64,000 bases of DNA from Lepidurus packardi (Eukaryota; Arthropoda; Branchiopoda; Notostraca; Triopsidae), in contig JAKZAN010000001.1 in the NCBI GenBank assembly GCA_023053545.1, positions 2,562,565-2,626,564 of the forward strand. The letters are read 5' to 3'. Position 1 is the stretch's first letter. Every line of letters starts with the position of its first letter. Shown piece after piece: positions 30,064-42,139 of the stretch. Under the pieces are notes generated by a model, which was not told the DNA's origin, ran no database searches, and was given only the letters and a program-made list of their open reading frames with translations. The position numbers were made by a program, and so were the translations under genes.

Positions 30064-30654
30064 TTAGTTTAGTATCTTTAAGGCCAATTCCAACAGCCTT
30101 GCTGTTACCCAAGCCGGTAACTCATGGTTACTATAAGCGATAGCAAAATGCAGACAACGACACCACGTTTGCCACGGAATATAGCGCCCGCTTTCTGCAA
30201 AAACTTTTAATTCGGTGCAGTACGTTTGGTTCGAAGGACGGGAACACAGTATAGAGGTTTCATACCTTTTCAAACCTTTATACTGTGGACGGGAATGTGC
30301 CTCCCAAGTTTTGTTAAAGTATATGTACCAATGACAGGCCGTTGCTAATAAAAACACCCCTTCGACGGAGTCGTTCAGTTCAGCTCAAGCGAAGAGTTTG
30401 CTACAGCACGCGTTGTTTACTTGACGCTGCGAAACTTTCAACCGGCTCAAAATCCTGTGCAAGGCCGGGAAATTTGGCTTGAACTCATTAAACGGCGTTT
30501 CAACTATTAGTCCGCTGACGATTTTCTCCAAACGTGCCCTGCCTTTCACTGAGGCCGTCGGAACAATGCAAGCCAATAAATCAAGTTGCCGAATTGCGAG
30601 ATTCCTTCCCTCTAACGCCCGACAAGCGACTTGTTCGACTTTTGGATACGACAT
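30064..30654 (-). pseudogene. Unrecognised coding-like region, one in-frame TGA
   Basis: Two minus-strand open frames, 30654-30385 and 30384-30064, are in the same phase and separated by a single TGA (30385-30387). Together they give about 196 codons with a balanced amino-acid composition. The upstream part has SYPKVEQVACRAL and FPALHRILSRLKV, and the downstream part has CHWYIYFNKTWEAH and ELPAWVTARLLELALKIL. I do not recognise the family. The open frames at 30732-32007 on the same strand could belong to the same gene but are in other phases and carry no motif. It could be a decayed host exon. Confidence 0.35.
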
Positions 30655-30929
30655 CCCGTGGTCCTTGGAAAGTTTCCATCACTTTCGAGAGCTATACGAT
30701 CGCAATATAACTGCATTTGTCAATATATGGCTTAGCATAGGAAGTACGCCAACAAACCAAAGGTCACGAAAAAGGTGACCGGAATGGCACAACCTTGGGC
30801 TATGTTGTGAATTTGACTGCTTTCTTGTATCATTTGCTTTTCCCGCCCCATTTTGTACCCTCTTGCATCTTTCTGGACCAAGGGTGCAAGGGGTTGGTAG
30901 TCCTGCTTGAAATGCGTGGAACGACGCAT

Positions 30930-33835
30930 TGGACGAACGAAGTTTTAACGAAGGAAACGAGATCGGTGTGGTTTGTGACTAATTCTATATTTGCCCGATT
31001 GCCAGGCGAACAAACGCAAAAACTAACAAAACACTAAATTTCTATGCCACAATGATTCGACGAATTTCGAGGCGATGTACGAGTTCGAGTTCGAGAGCAC
31101 CTTTCACGAAAAACTAAAAAGTGACTGCCTGGGCGAAAAAGACAGTCAGTTAAATAGTCACAAGTCCTTTGTCTGTTAGATCCATGCGGAAAATGTCTTT
31201 CGCACATGTGTCTGCAGTTAGGTTTTTTGGGTAACAAATCTTCTCAAGGGGTTCCATGCAAAGGGTACCCCTTGCCTAACTGTCAGTCGTCGGAGTCAAT
31301 TTTCTGCCCAGTTTTACAACATAATGGACCGTCGCTTTACCTCTGGTTCCAGCCTCCATGAGAACGGGCAGCAGCCGGCCCCGCTTAGGCATACCAGTTC
31401 GATGGTCAAGCGACGGACTGTCATAAAACAAAGGGTAAGTCGTGCAGTCAGGAAAGTGGTCTAACTGTCGCGGGTCGCACATTAAAATGATTATTCAAAG
31501 GCAATTCGTGCGTTTCGGAGTTATCCCTCCGACATTGACTTGCTTCCGGATTCCATCCGGAACACTGCTGTTTTTCCTGTTCTCGCACTCTCGCCGATTC
31601 CCATGTGACTAGCTATAGTTTTGTAGCAACGTTTCCTTTTAATAAATTCTGACAATTTTACAAGACCTCTGTTTCTAGTGATTGTATCAAGTTGGACAAG
31701 GCCCTTACACCAAACCTCAACACACAACGCAGGCCTCATTTTATTCCCATACTTTATAAGAAATTCACGTCAGGCTAAATCGCTACTGGAAGGCAAAGTA
31801 ACAACCATGACGTGAATGGTTTTGATACAGTTTTTGTCCTTGCTTTTGGAAGACTTTTTGGTAGTGATTCATTGGGATCATATGTCTCCTCCGGAAATAT
31901 CCTTCGAAAGTATCTTTATCGGACTTGTAAGCAATATAAGCCGGTATAGGCAAAATCCACATTGCTAATTCCATCCTTTGGTAATCATCATTGATAATCC
32001 GCGCCAACGTACGACTATGTCTAGGCCAACATTTGCGCCCGCCGTACTTAGTAAAATGTCATATTTATCTATATGTTGATTGATAAAAATTATAAACGAC
32101 TTTTACGTATTTCATTTAATTTTAATTGACAAAATAAAAAGTAACTCGTGCCATCAAACCTACACTATTGTGTCAGGTACCGCTCCGTTAAGCCAATGTA
32201 GGCAATATAATCCAATGTAAGCTATAATGTAAAGCCAATATAGGCAGAAACCACATGGCTAATTCCACCCTTTGGCAATCATTGATAATCCACGGCAACG
32301 TACGACTATTTCGCCGCCAACATTTGCGACCGCCGTACTTGTCCGAAATTGAAAATTTAACGAAAATACAAGCTAGCCGCGTTAAGCGAAAAAAGAAGCA
32401 GAAAATCCGAACTAGCTAGTAGCCGCGTTACGGTAGGAAAAAGGTAACGCAGGAAAGCAAGTTGGGCCATGTCTGACTTGAGGAAGGCGAAAGATTTAGG
32501 AAGGAGGTTTAACTTAAGTTAACTTAAGATAGTTTCTACTACGAACTAGGGCACTGCCTTCGATTTATACATCAATGAATACCTATCTAACAATTTATTC
32601 TTGTTATAAATTTTACCTAAAAGCAAATACAATAACTCTTTTACGTTTAAACACTTTAGATATGGCAAATCATATTCACAACTCAGATTATAATGTAACC
32701 GTTCAACTGACTCTTAAATTAGAATGAATGGCTAACAATCTCGTACACACTTGTTTGCCATTATAAGGTTCGTCATGTACCGCACGGCGACATGTTCCAC
32801 GTAGTAGAGCTCGTATCCCCATTTTTGCGTTACATGAACCAACATTCCAGAGATGTTTCCCACCGCTAGCACTGGGAAGAGCCGACGTCAGCGGCAATAC
32901 ATTGAAATAGTCCTTGTACTAGTTTTAAGAATAATGTATCGCAACGAAGTGAATAGTCCATTAGATAAACATACATGTTTGCTATTCTTTGGAAAATAGT
33001 ATTCTTTAAGCAAAAAAAAAATGACTACAGACTTAAAGGTTTAAACTGACTGAATTGCTAAAGTATTATTAGTGCAGTATTTGATAACACATAACATGCT
33101 TCTCTTACTATACCAAAACTACTTTTTTGTGGAAAGACCTAGAAATCTACAATATTACAGTGCGAAATCCGTCCGCCGATTTTTTTACCCGGCGAAGACA
33201 TCTATAACCTGTTCAGGAGATATGTGAAGACTCCTGTATATGGAAAGGAGAGCTAATTCTGTAAGTCTTTCTCCGCAGTGGAGTTTCTGAGCCAAGTTTC
33301 AAGTCTTCTTAGACTAAACTCCTTTCTGCAGTAGCGGTGCTAAGTGGCCATAACCGCAAGTAGGACAGAAACATTAAGTTAGAATACAAATGAAATGAAA
33401 GCGCTTGATTGAGCCCTGTAATATAATGTAATGTAAACCTGCAGTGAGCATCGAAATACTGCTTGTAAGCAGTTCCGGTAGTGAAATTCTGTTTATATAC
33501 GCTACAATTACAAAGGAAATGGCTGAAATTAGCAGGGCGATACTAACATATCTGATTAGCAGTACTTAGCTACTAAGGCTGTTACTAGACATCGTTGACG
33601 TTTGCATAATAAACTTAAGGACGAAGATTTTGCCTCAAGGGAATTTGAGACAATAGAAAACCGTTGGAACGTGCTAGAATGATTTGGGCGTTGTATTAAT
33701 GAAAAAGGTTGAATCGGGTACTTAAAGGGCCTGAAGTTCTTAATGGGAGTTGGCATACAGTCACTAGGAAATACATTTGGGGATTAATGGCTTTCTAAGT
33801 TGTCATTTGATCTTCCACAAAATTAAATTTTCAAC
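30930..33835. other. No confident gene; dispersed repeats
   Basis: Minus-strand frames at 31034-31237, 31276-31482, 31521-31739 and 31783-32007 are 60-75 codons each without recognisable motifs. A near-duplicate text (AGCCAATATAGGCA..., GGCAATCATTGATAATCC, CAACGTACGACTAT) occurs at about 31925-32045 and 32225-32345, a diverged direct repeat with a period of about 300 bp. The 23.7-kb repeat family is present at 32780-32905. Confidence 0.45.
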
Positions 33836-36800
33836 TTACACAGGGAATGAAAGCTCGTACTCCCTATCTCTAACGTACATAAGACGGTATGCTAGTCCTC
33901 GTTTTCTAAACACTTGCCCAGCAAGACATGCATCCTGCTCAGATAAGCCATGCAGCGTTAAAGAAGTGTTGTATTCATTGTCGTTTGTTTTTCCTGGCCA
34001 TTTTTCAGCCTTGTCTGCAATAGCATCGAACGTACCAACGTTTTCCCAACACGTTTTCGGTTTCCCAACGCAAAGATAAAAGTAAGCAAATCCGAAAGTT
34101 TGAAGCATAGGAACACTTAAAATTATTCTGAGCAAAGCCAAGTACACATTATTGCTTTTCAAAGCTTCCTCATCAGTGGAGGATAATGGAGTGGAAGGGC
34201 CAGGACCTATGGAGATCCTTGATAAATCCAAATCCGGACAAATATACAGGTTGACTCTCTTTATCCTCGGACAGCGTTGAAGGGCTTCTCGGATCGGATG
34301 CAGCATCAGCACAGCATCATTTTCCAAAAAGCCGTATGTTAATAACAGACTTCCAATACTGCCTCCACTGGCTCGGGTTAAGGCCTCCAACAACTGGTTG
34401 CCACAGTGCTGTCTGCCACCCTTTGGCATTCTCCAATAGACATCGCCAATGGAGAGAGTCCGCAGATTAGGTAGGGATAGGTTCAACCAACTGTACAATT
34501 CGACTGGAAAATAGCAGTGCTTGATGGTCAATTCCTCCAGGTTTAGTGCCACATTTCTCCAAGCAAGGAGGAGCTCTTGGTTCTCATCAGCTGACGGAAG
34601 CCATCCACCAAGCGTCACATAAACTTCCTTAAGATGAAGACTTTTCAGAGAGCATTTTTCCTTTACCGCGTACTTGCTGATTTTAGTAACCTGTAACAAC
34701 GAATAAAAAGGAATTTCTTCATATAAACAAGGGTGAATTGTGATTGAATTATTCGTGAAAAAGTTGATGGCGCGAGAATGAAAAGTTTTTAGGGAAGTGC
34801 AATTGTACAATTTTCTAACTCACGTCAAAATGTAAATCCACGTCTTCAAGCAGTAGCGTTTCAAGTTTACTGGCGAGTATCAGGTCTTCAACGGGTATCT
34901 ACAATACACGAATTGGGCCAAGGGAGAGGTGCAACGAAGTAAGACTGCATCCAGGCTCCCTAAGTTGTCTTAACATTTTGTTGAACACTTCAGCTTCATA
35001 TTTCGACATTTCACGCAAATTGTTGAAACTAGAAAAACCTCGTTAGTAATAGTTCTGATTACGTGCCCAATGTCCTTTTACAACCTTGTGATGCCCAGTT
35101 GTTGCAAGTGAGACAACCACTTCCCAGATAATTGTCTCACTAGTGGTAATGCTGTCCTCCAACCTGCAGTAAGAATTCAAAGAGCAAGTTGTAGTGTTGC
35201 TGCATCATTAGACACATGCGCATAACATCAATCATGACATCAACGTCCGCAATCAAATAACTACAGCGCTCCCTCGTACTTACAAGATGCGTCGAGATCG
35301 AAATACCTGAGCCGGCAAACTTCAGGAACCTCGTACATGGCCATGTTCAAGAGAATTAAGAAATCTAAATATTAAAAAAAACGAAACAGCATTTTACAAT
35401 CCAGATAGTTAATTTAACCTACTGTCTGAAGGGGACGGCAAGCACAATTGAACAGGACAAGTAGCAGATTGAAGAACCTCCCGAAGACTGAGCAATAATT
35501 CTAGTCCCATTTGGTGGACGTCATAACGATCTACATAACCTACCAAGCTATGAAGAACAACACCGGACTCGGAAAAAGTCTGCAAAAGAACTTTTAAAGA
35601 ACCCCATCCGGAATGCATTTCAAGGGAAACGAGGCAATCCTTTGGCAACGAACGGTGTGCGTTCGTTTCTCCAATGTTCTCCTTGCGGAACACTTCAACC
35701 AGTTCAAGCAGCGTTAGACTAAGCTCGGCTGAGCTAACGTCGAGAACTCCCTTAATTGCCTTTGGCATCAACCATGTCCAGTTCAACTTGTTCGGCCGAG
35801 CATCTTTAAATTCGGACCAGGCAGCAGTGGCATCATGCTGGGTGGATAAGCTTTGGGTAAAGGGGCGATCGGGACAGTTGCAACGAAACCTTATGACACG
35901 AAAAGCGTCGACTAAACACCTCGTCTTTCCCATTTCTATCAGGAAAACCGCAACTTCCTGGAAGACGGCCTCTCGCCCAAACAGGTCACGGAAGTTCTGT
36001 TGCAACAGATCCTGGTCGGTTTTGCTACTAAGAAAGTAGGCGGCTAGAAATACAGCCGTGGTTCGATGAGGAACTTGGTAACGAGGAATGTTCTCTTTGG
36101 TGTTTAACTCAGTGTCTTGGAGCAGCACTCCTGCCTCGATTAGTTGAGTAACTTTGACGTCGGTAGCTTCAGTCCTTACTTTCTCTCCTGTTATCTCAAA
36201 CAAGGTGAAGCTCCTCAGCTCGTTTCTCAGACCGTCGATGCAAAGACGACCAAACTCTTGGAGGTAGCTTCCACGATCGTCATGAATCTGACTGTCGAGG
36301 CCACTCCAGTTCCACATGTCAACGTCTTCTCCAGCAGCTCTGGCTTTCTTTATGTATGCGAGGTAGAGGTTACGGTTGATCATGGCAAAGTAAAGACCCG
36401 GAACAGTTGAAGGTAGTTCACGGTTCGGGCACTCGCTGACTAAGCAGCACATCATGACGCAAAGCAGTGGACATTGAGCTAGTTCCATGTAAGGGCTCTC
36501 GCCTATTACCTTCAGCACGAATAGCTTGAAATGATCCATACTGAGTCGTTGAGCTACAGGCTTTAGTGTGTAAATTTCTTCAACATTTTTAAAATCATCG
36601 ATACTAGGTAGTCTCCAGTCATCCAGTTCGTTATCGAAATCCGATTCATTCAGTTCGCTATCGGAATCCGACAATCCGATCGATCTACAGAAACAATTTA
36701 TAACATCGGCTTTGGTTAAGTGACCTGCCTTGATGAAGAACTTGCCAACTGCCTCTGCCACTCGTCTTTTTCTTTTAAAGCCTTTCACTGTTACACGCAA

Positions 36801-38084
36801 GGCATTACCTTTGACATGATAGGGTACATGTCCACATCTCGATGTGAGCACCACGTGGCACTCCATCATGACTTCTTTCTTCATAATCCGATCTACCTCT
36901 TTCTTGGTCTTAGCATTAGCCTTATCGTACCCGTCAAGCAGAATCAGAACCTTTTCTGCTCCTTTACTTTTTAATACATCCTTTAGTTTTATGTCCATCT
37001 TCTCGTTGTAGATTGATTCCATGTAACTCAAGATGTTTCCCTGGTTTCAATTTAGGAACAAATAGAGCCTTGATGATACATGTGTTTAAGTAGACTTACA
37101 TCTTCACCAACGGAACCCAATTTTACTACAAGCAGTAGAGTAAAAGGACTCGTGTAATTCGTGAGAGCGTCTGAGTCTCTTCCAAACCAATCGGAATCGA
37201 TCTTAAGCATCAAGGTTGACTTTCCATAGCCGGCGTCTCCTTCGATCAGAATGCGGTAGCTACCGCCTTCTTGTAATTGTTCCTGAAGTGAACATCGAGT
37301 ACGCTAGATGAGTTTTAAGAGAATTAAAGTATAATTCTTACCTGACATTGTTCAAAAAGTTTTTCCACGCCAAACTTTTTTGAGTTTTGTAAGGCTAGCT
37401 CCATGTAGACTTGGTCGATGCAGCAAGTTTGCCCGGGGCACCATGGTAGTGGAGATGCTTTGCATAATGTTGTCGAATAGTACTCTTTCAAGTCTTTGCA
37501 CTACAAAAGGAAACGCATACAGTTGTTAACATTGCTACTTCAAGGAATTCGAGACCTTACTTCTAACTTATCCATGTCCACTGGGCGGTTGCCAACGTTA
37601 GCAACACTTCCGATCTTTGTGACGGCCACACCTGACGTTCTCCCACTATTGTGCTGAAAAATTCCCACAAAAGCCAACATTTACCACGTGCAGTTTATTA
37701 CGCCAATTTCAACGCGCGTACTCTATCCCATTTTACGCTAGTAAGCTCTTCTTATTGCAGCTTCATTATGTTGAAAAGAAAAAAAAATAAGTAAAAATAC
37801 AAAAACCCTTCATTTTCTAAAAGTTTCGTTTGTTTAGAAAAATCTAAACGTTGGAACAACGAAGAGCCCTTAAAATGGTAAGAACGGGCTTAACTGGCAC
37901 ACGTAGAGGTTAAATTAAGTACATTAATTAAGTCTTAGTGAATGTAGTTATTCCCCATGCGTTTCTTACCTCTATATCTTCAAACAGTTCCCCTTCTTAA
38001 GCCACTTATTCTGACAAAAAACGCTAAACGCCAACAGGAAAGGCTTCCTTAGGCGATGTCACCCAGCCACAGCTACGTTCCAGT
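33836..38084 (-). CDS. NACHT-LRR (NLR-type) gene, 9 inferred exons, in-frame stop in the LRR part
   Basis: NLR proteins are cytosolic STAND ATPases, usually linked to immune sensing. Inferred exons (minus): 38084-37970 (non-coding), 37653-37561, 37500-37342, 37282-37100, 37040-35423, 35364-35284, 35163-35085, 35028-34824, 34690-33836. Every junction has GT/AG and phases agree. From the ATG at 37575 (GTGGACATGG) the frame is 1,065 codons. Order: pre-NACHT linker (PLPWCPGQTCCIDQVYMEL), Walker A GDAGYGKST (residues 73-81), Walker B VLILLDGYD (150-158), sensor HVVLTSR, helical region, then leucine-rich repeats. No N-terminal death/CARD/Pyrin domain is visible. TAG at 34899-34901 (codon 755) would remove about 310 C-terminal residues. 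A paralogous fragment is at 45.9 kb. I infer either a recent pseudogene or a truncated NLR. Confidence 0.85.
34899..34901 (-). other. Premature TAG in the NLR LRR region
   Basis: In exon 8 the frame reads HLSLGPIRVL, then TAG, then IPVEDLILASKLETLLLEDV, which clearly continues the same leucine-rich repeat. The frame is fixed by phases on both sides. An allele difference, assembly error or true nonsense mutation could explain it. Confidence 0.8.
37654..38084 (-). promoter_or_regulatory. Presumed NLR first exon and first intron (module copy C, proximal part)
   Basis: A donor (AGAG|GTAAGAAAC) at 37969 follows an exon-like segment, and the acceptor TTTTTCAG lies just before 37653. No ATG opens in the phase used downstream, since a TAA lies about 27 nt before the donor, so the exon would be 5' UTR. 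The same exon-intron-acceptor series is duplicated at about 54.7-55.1 and 58.1-58.55 kb. Conservation of the donor in all three copies supports the exon call. No TATA or initiator was identified. Confidence 0.55.
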
Positions 38085-38195
38085 CAGGGTTGCCAGATTT
38101 TTTCTGAGTCAGCAAACCAAAGTAACTTGAAAAACAAACCAAAATAAACCACCGGCCTTCCAAAACAAACCAAAAACAAACCATTTTTTAAAAAA
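38085..38195. repeat. hAT left terminus with subterminal AAACAAACCA repeats
   Basis: The TIR CAGGGTTGCCAGAT is followed by several AACCAAA/AAACAAACCA units. The mirror set lies at 41620-41736. Such arrays usually bind the transposase. Confidence 0.75.
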
Positions 38196-38649
38196 GTGTT
38201 TAAAATTCGAATTTCTAAAGCAATTACTTCACTAAGTTGTGGAAAACTTCTGCGATACCACTGCGACCTATTTTCCTATTAAATTAATGTCGGAAAAATC
38301 GTCAGGATTAAAGATATACTCATCATTAAGCAAAATAGAATACAAACCCCAACTAAATAATACAACATTTGATTAAGTTACTTTATTATCACAACGAGAT
38401 CATTATATTTTGGGAATTGAAACCCATGCAAATTTGCTCCTGGCATGTGTGCACCGCAATTAAAATTGCACGTTAAAGAGATTCATTTTAGATTATATCA
38501 CAAGTGAGGGCTTTTCTGGGTTAACAAAAGGCAGAAATTCAGGCATAGCAAGTTAACCAAAACCTACATACATACATGCTACATGCAAGAAAAAAACAAA
38601 TGATTCTATAAACATGGACAGTAAATGTGTTATAGGGATAAAAAAAATA

Positions 38650-41094
38650 CTACTCGAAGTGTGCCAAAATCGCGAAGTCTTCAACATCAACTTCATCTTC
38701 ATTATTATTGTTGTACATATTGTTGCTGAAGTACTGAACCATTGCAGCCGTGACTTGAAAATCCCTACAACATAAATTTCTACTGGAAAGGTACGACTTA
38801 ATTCTAACAATTGCGTCAAGCATTTTAATCTCAATTCTATTGCGTTGTTTGTTTTTTACGTACGTCACTAGCGAAAATACTCTTTCTACAAAAGCATTAG
38901 AAATTGGCAACGATAAACAGGCTAAGCAATATTCAGATAACTCTCTGAATGCAAAAAGTCCTTGTACGTCCAGGTAACTTCTGATTGACGTCCAGAACTC
39001 AACTACGTCTCTAGGGACGGCAACATTTTTAAAAAGATCCGTCTCTGACCAGATTACAAGACTAATTTTTCTATACTGGTCTTCGATTATCTGAGCGTTC
39101 GTTCCCATTTGGTGGGTCAGGGGTAGCTCAGAGAAAGCAACTTTATCCACCTGTGAAAGAACTCGACTAGGAGACAAGTATGATAGGCCACGAAATACTT
39201 CTTTGTTTTCAGGTAACCGTGATTCCATCTGAGAGATTAGTTCCAACAGAAACTTCAAACACCTTGCCTGCACGGTTTCAACTACTTTCGCGGCGCCCTC
39301 TTTCGCGCCGCAAATTTGCTTTTGAACAAAAATCTTACATTCGGAGGAAAATTTCGCACCGAAGTCTATATGAGAAAGAGGTTTTTGGTAACCTCTAGTG
39401 TCAAAAACTCTCCCCTTCACACTTTTGTGATGGAGAGAGAGCTCAAAGAGAAGCTTCTCGGGGTCCACACTGGCACTTTGGAACAATGCATTAATTTGTT
39501 CGAATTCTTTCACGAGGGGCGTTAGAAACACAATCAGGAGGTACACAGAATCGTCTTTCATCATATTGCTGATCGACGAACACTTGTACCTCACGCTAGC
39601 GGGAGCTTTGAGTTCTACTTGGTTAAAATAAGCTTTCAACTCTTGCCAGTTTACAAGCAAGTTGTACAGAACTTTACCCCTAACTAACCAGCGAGTAGCC
39701 GAGTATTTTTGAAACGGAGTTGGAGTACCTTTCCTCTCGCTGTTTACGTCCATTGTTTCGAATAAGCCAAGGAAATCCTCACGCCTTAGCTGGCTTTTCG
39801 AAAAAAAAGCAGGGATTTCTGACAACAAAAATCCAATGCTGGATGGCATAACCTCAAAGGCATGCTGCACTACGAGGTTCAGAGAGTGGCAAATGCATCT
39901 GAGCTGAACGCAATTTGGGGCTTCGGCCTTAACTCGGGACCAAACTGAATTGTGGGTTCCAATAACATTCGCCGCGCCATCAGAACTATAGCCGATGCAA
40001 TCAGAAAAACAAAGCCCAACAGATTTTAGTTTTTCTTTCAACACAAGAAAAAGAGCTTCGCCTGTTGTCGATAACACAGGAATTAAACCCAGGTAATCAT
40101 AAAGGATACTATTCTCTTTTTCTGAATAGTATCGCACACATACGCAGAGATGTTTAGCCGCTGTGATATCTGTCGATTCATCAATGAGAACCGAAAACTT
40201 CTTATTTCTCAGCTCTTGGGCAACTTCTTCTTCAAGAGTTTTCGAGATCACATTCTTGATGATCTGGGAGCATTTGGTCCTATGCATCCGCAGGCTTTCC
40301 CATCGGCTTCCTTTTCCATTACGCGAAACAATCTCACCCAGATGGTCCATAGTCAAAATTGGGGAGTGACAACATACGTTCAGCGCCATTTCTGTTTCAG
40401 AGTTCTTTCCATTAAACCCTGACCATTTTTGTTGTTTTCAAACGTTTTCCAGGAGGAAAAAATTAATCTAACTAAATTTAACATCACTTGCAACCTTGCA
40501 TTTCCTCTATTAGGCGCATTTTGCCATTTTTTTCTCTAACCGCGTCAAGCGTGCAAATATAACCAGTAAACATGGTAGTGCAACACTAAGCCGATTACAG
40601 CGATCTAAACCGAAAAAGTGACCACAACAATGGCGCGTCTAAGGTAGGATAAATTCGACTAGATTAAGTAAAGCTAGGTTTCAGCTTGTTTGGTCATGAA
40701 TTCCGCAGCAGAATGGTAGAAACCAAGAAAGTGGTTGGGACTGTATGCATGCTTGCGTAAAGTAGGGTTAACTTGGTTATCTCAGACTCAGGTTGACGGT
40801 TTAAAACTGGAAAACGTGGTCGGGATATAATGGAAAGTGCATACCTATCTGAGCCTTTTTAACTTCGTCATTTTTAGATACAGCTACTGGCTTGAATGAT
40901 AACTGCCCCTGACTGCTGGTCTTGCTAGTGTCTTTTGCTATGTGCAAGGCAGTCTTTTGGTGTTGCTCTAGAGAACCCTTGTGGGCTTTTAGGTTTGAAT
41001 GGCACAAAATGCAATACGCACTTTCGGTGCCATCAGAGCTCTTCTTCACCCATGGGAAGTCGGCTTCCCAGTCCTTTCTATATTTTCTGGACAT
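38650..41094 (-). CDS. hAT transposase, two exons, intact
   Basis: Exon 1 (41094-40845) has a BED/TTF-like zinc finger (CILCHSNLKAHKGSLEQHQ...H). Exon 2 (40418-38650) holds the RNase-H-like catalytic core, with Asp in VLIDESTDIT and Asp in GYSSDGAANVIG, an inserted helical domain, and the hAT C-terminal dimerisation motif (NAFVERVFSLVTYVKNKQRN). The donor is ATAG|GTATGC, the acceptor GTCAG|GG, and the phases join to make a Gly codon. About 670 residues are predicted with no stop. It excises and inserts DNA at 8-bp targets. Confidence 0.92.
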
Positions 41095-41619
41095 CCCTGG
41101 CAGACCGTACTAGCATGTGATAGGAAATGTTAATGAAGAAATAGGCTACAGTACAATGATGCAAGAAAATTCAAAAGAACACAATTAAGTATGAACACAA
41201 AACTTGACAGGCAGAATGCACCGCGAGATAACCCATAAAGAGAAACCAATAACAAATGAATTGTATATCTTAAAACTACGAGTACTTACCAGCACAACGG
41301 ATGTTAAAAATTACGGAAGAATCATATGCGCCCAACAATAACTACGTTTTGACTGTATCGAAACAAAAGACTAGCGGGCGTGACACGTGCGTCACATAAA
41401 ATGTAAACACGTGGACTAAACACAGGAACTAAAAAGACGCGTATCAGGATCATACGCCGTACCCAATCACCTTCCGGAAACCGTACGAAGCGCGAAATAC
41501 AAAACACGAATGCAAAAAAAAAAAAAAAAAAATAAAATAGGAGCCAAAAGCTAATTTATCGAAACGTGCATTAATTTAGAGAGATTATTCTGTAGCCTAG
41601 AATGAATTTGCGACGATTT

Positions 41620-41736
41620 CTCCAAACAAACCATAAACAAACCAAAAAACCAAACCAAATTTTCGTAAACCAAAGCCTTTCAAAACAAACCATTTTTCCC
41701 ATTTTTGGTTTGGAAAAAAACCATCTGGCAACCCTT
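41620..41736. repeat. hAT right terminus with subterminal AAACAAACCA repeats
   Basis: AAACAAACCATAAACAAACC and related units precede the terminal ATCTGGCAACCCTT. They are the same motif, in the same written orientation, as at the left end. Confidence 0.75.
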
Positions 41737-42139
41737 GTTCCAGTTGCGGAATACGACTCTAGCGCCATTATGAGAGGTTTTGGGCATTAATGGTGCAAAC
41801 GGAACTTGTTGGCTTTGAAATATTTCCCTTTTCCTAACTCACTTATGCAATAATGATAATTAACTTTTTAATTTAAATGCGCTCTCTGAAATTGATGGGA
41901 ATGGGATGAGATTTTAAATTAAATTTATTGTAGAGAATTAAAGAATTTTATTGTAGAGAGCTAATTGAAATAACTCAATTAACTAACGATTAGCCAAGTA
42001 AGAAATAAACTGTTTGCCAACTACATGTAAAAATGGTATTTTAGCAAAAGGTTTAACTCAAGCCATTTCTTTATGTACTGGTAATGAAACCTTAGGGATT
42101 CTAAATTAATAATAAATGGACAAAAACGACTGATTACTT

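Larger units (their letters stand above)
38085..41736 (-). mobile_element. Complete hAT DNA transposon with 8-bp TSD
   Basis: The 8-bp duplication GTTCCAGT flanks it (38077-38084 and 41737-41744). The left terminus is CAGGGTTGCCAGAT and the right terminus, reverse-complemented, is AAGGGTTGCCAGAT, so the inverted repeats match except for the outermost base. Subterminal AAACAAACCA-type repeats are clustered at both ends. The transposase is intact across a 426-bp intron. Intact ORF plus perfect TSD point to a recent, possibly still mobile element. Removing it restores the module sequence GCTACGTTCCAGT|TGCGG seen in related form in copies A and B. Confidence 0.93.

Noticed and set aside
31034..32007. 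Multi-exon gene joining four minus-strand frames
   Set aside because: Phases and splice signals do not link them convincingly and no motif is recognisable. Mentioned only as unassigned sequence.
38553..38834. 93-codon minus-strand frame overlapping the hAT transposase end
   Set aside because: Alternative frame of the well-supported transposase.
41571..41768. Short minus-strand ORF starting ATGGCGCT at the hAT/module border
   Set aside because: Most of it is hAT terminal sequence. The ATG is conserved in modules A and B, but the frames that follow differ, so it is not a gene.
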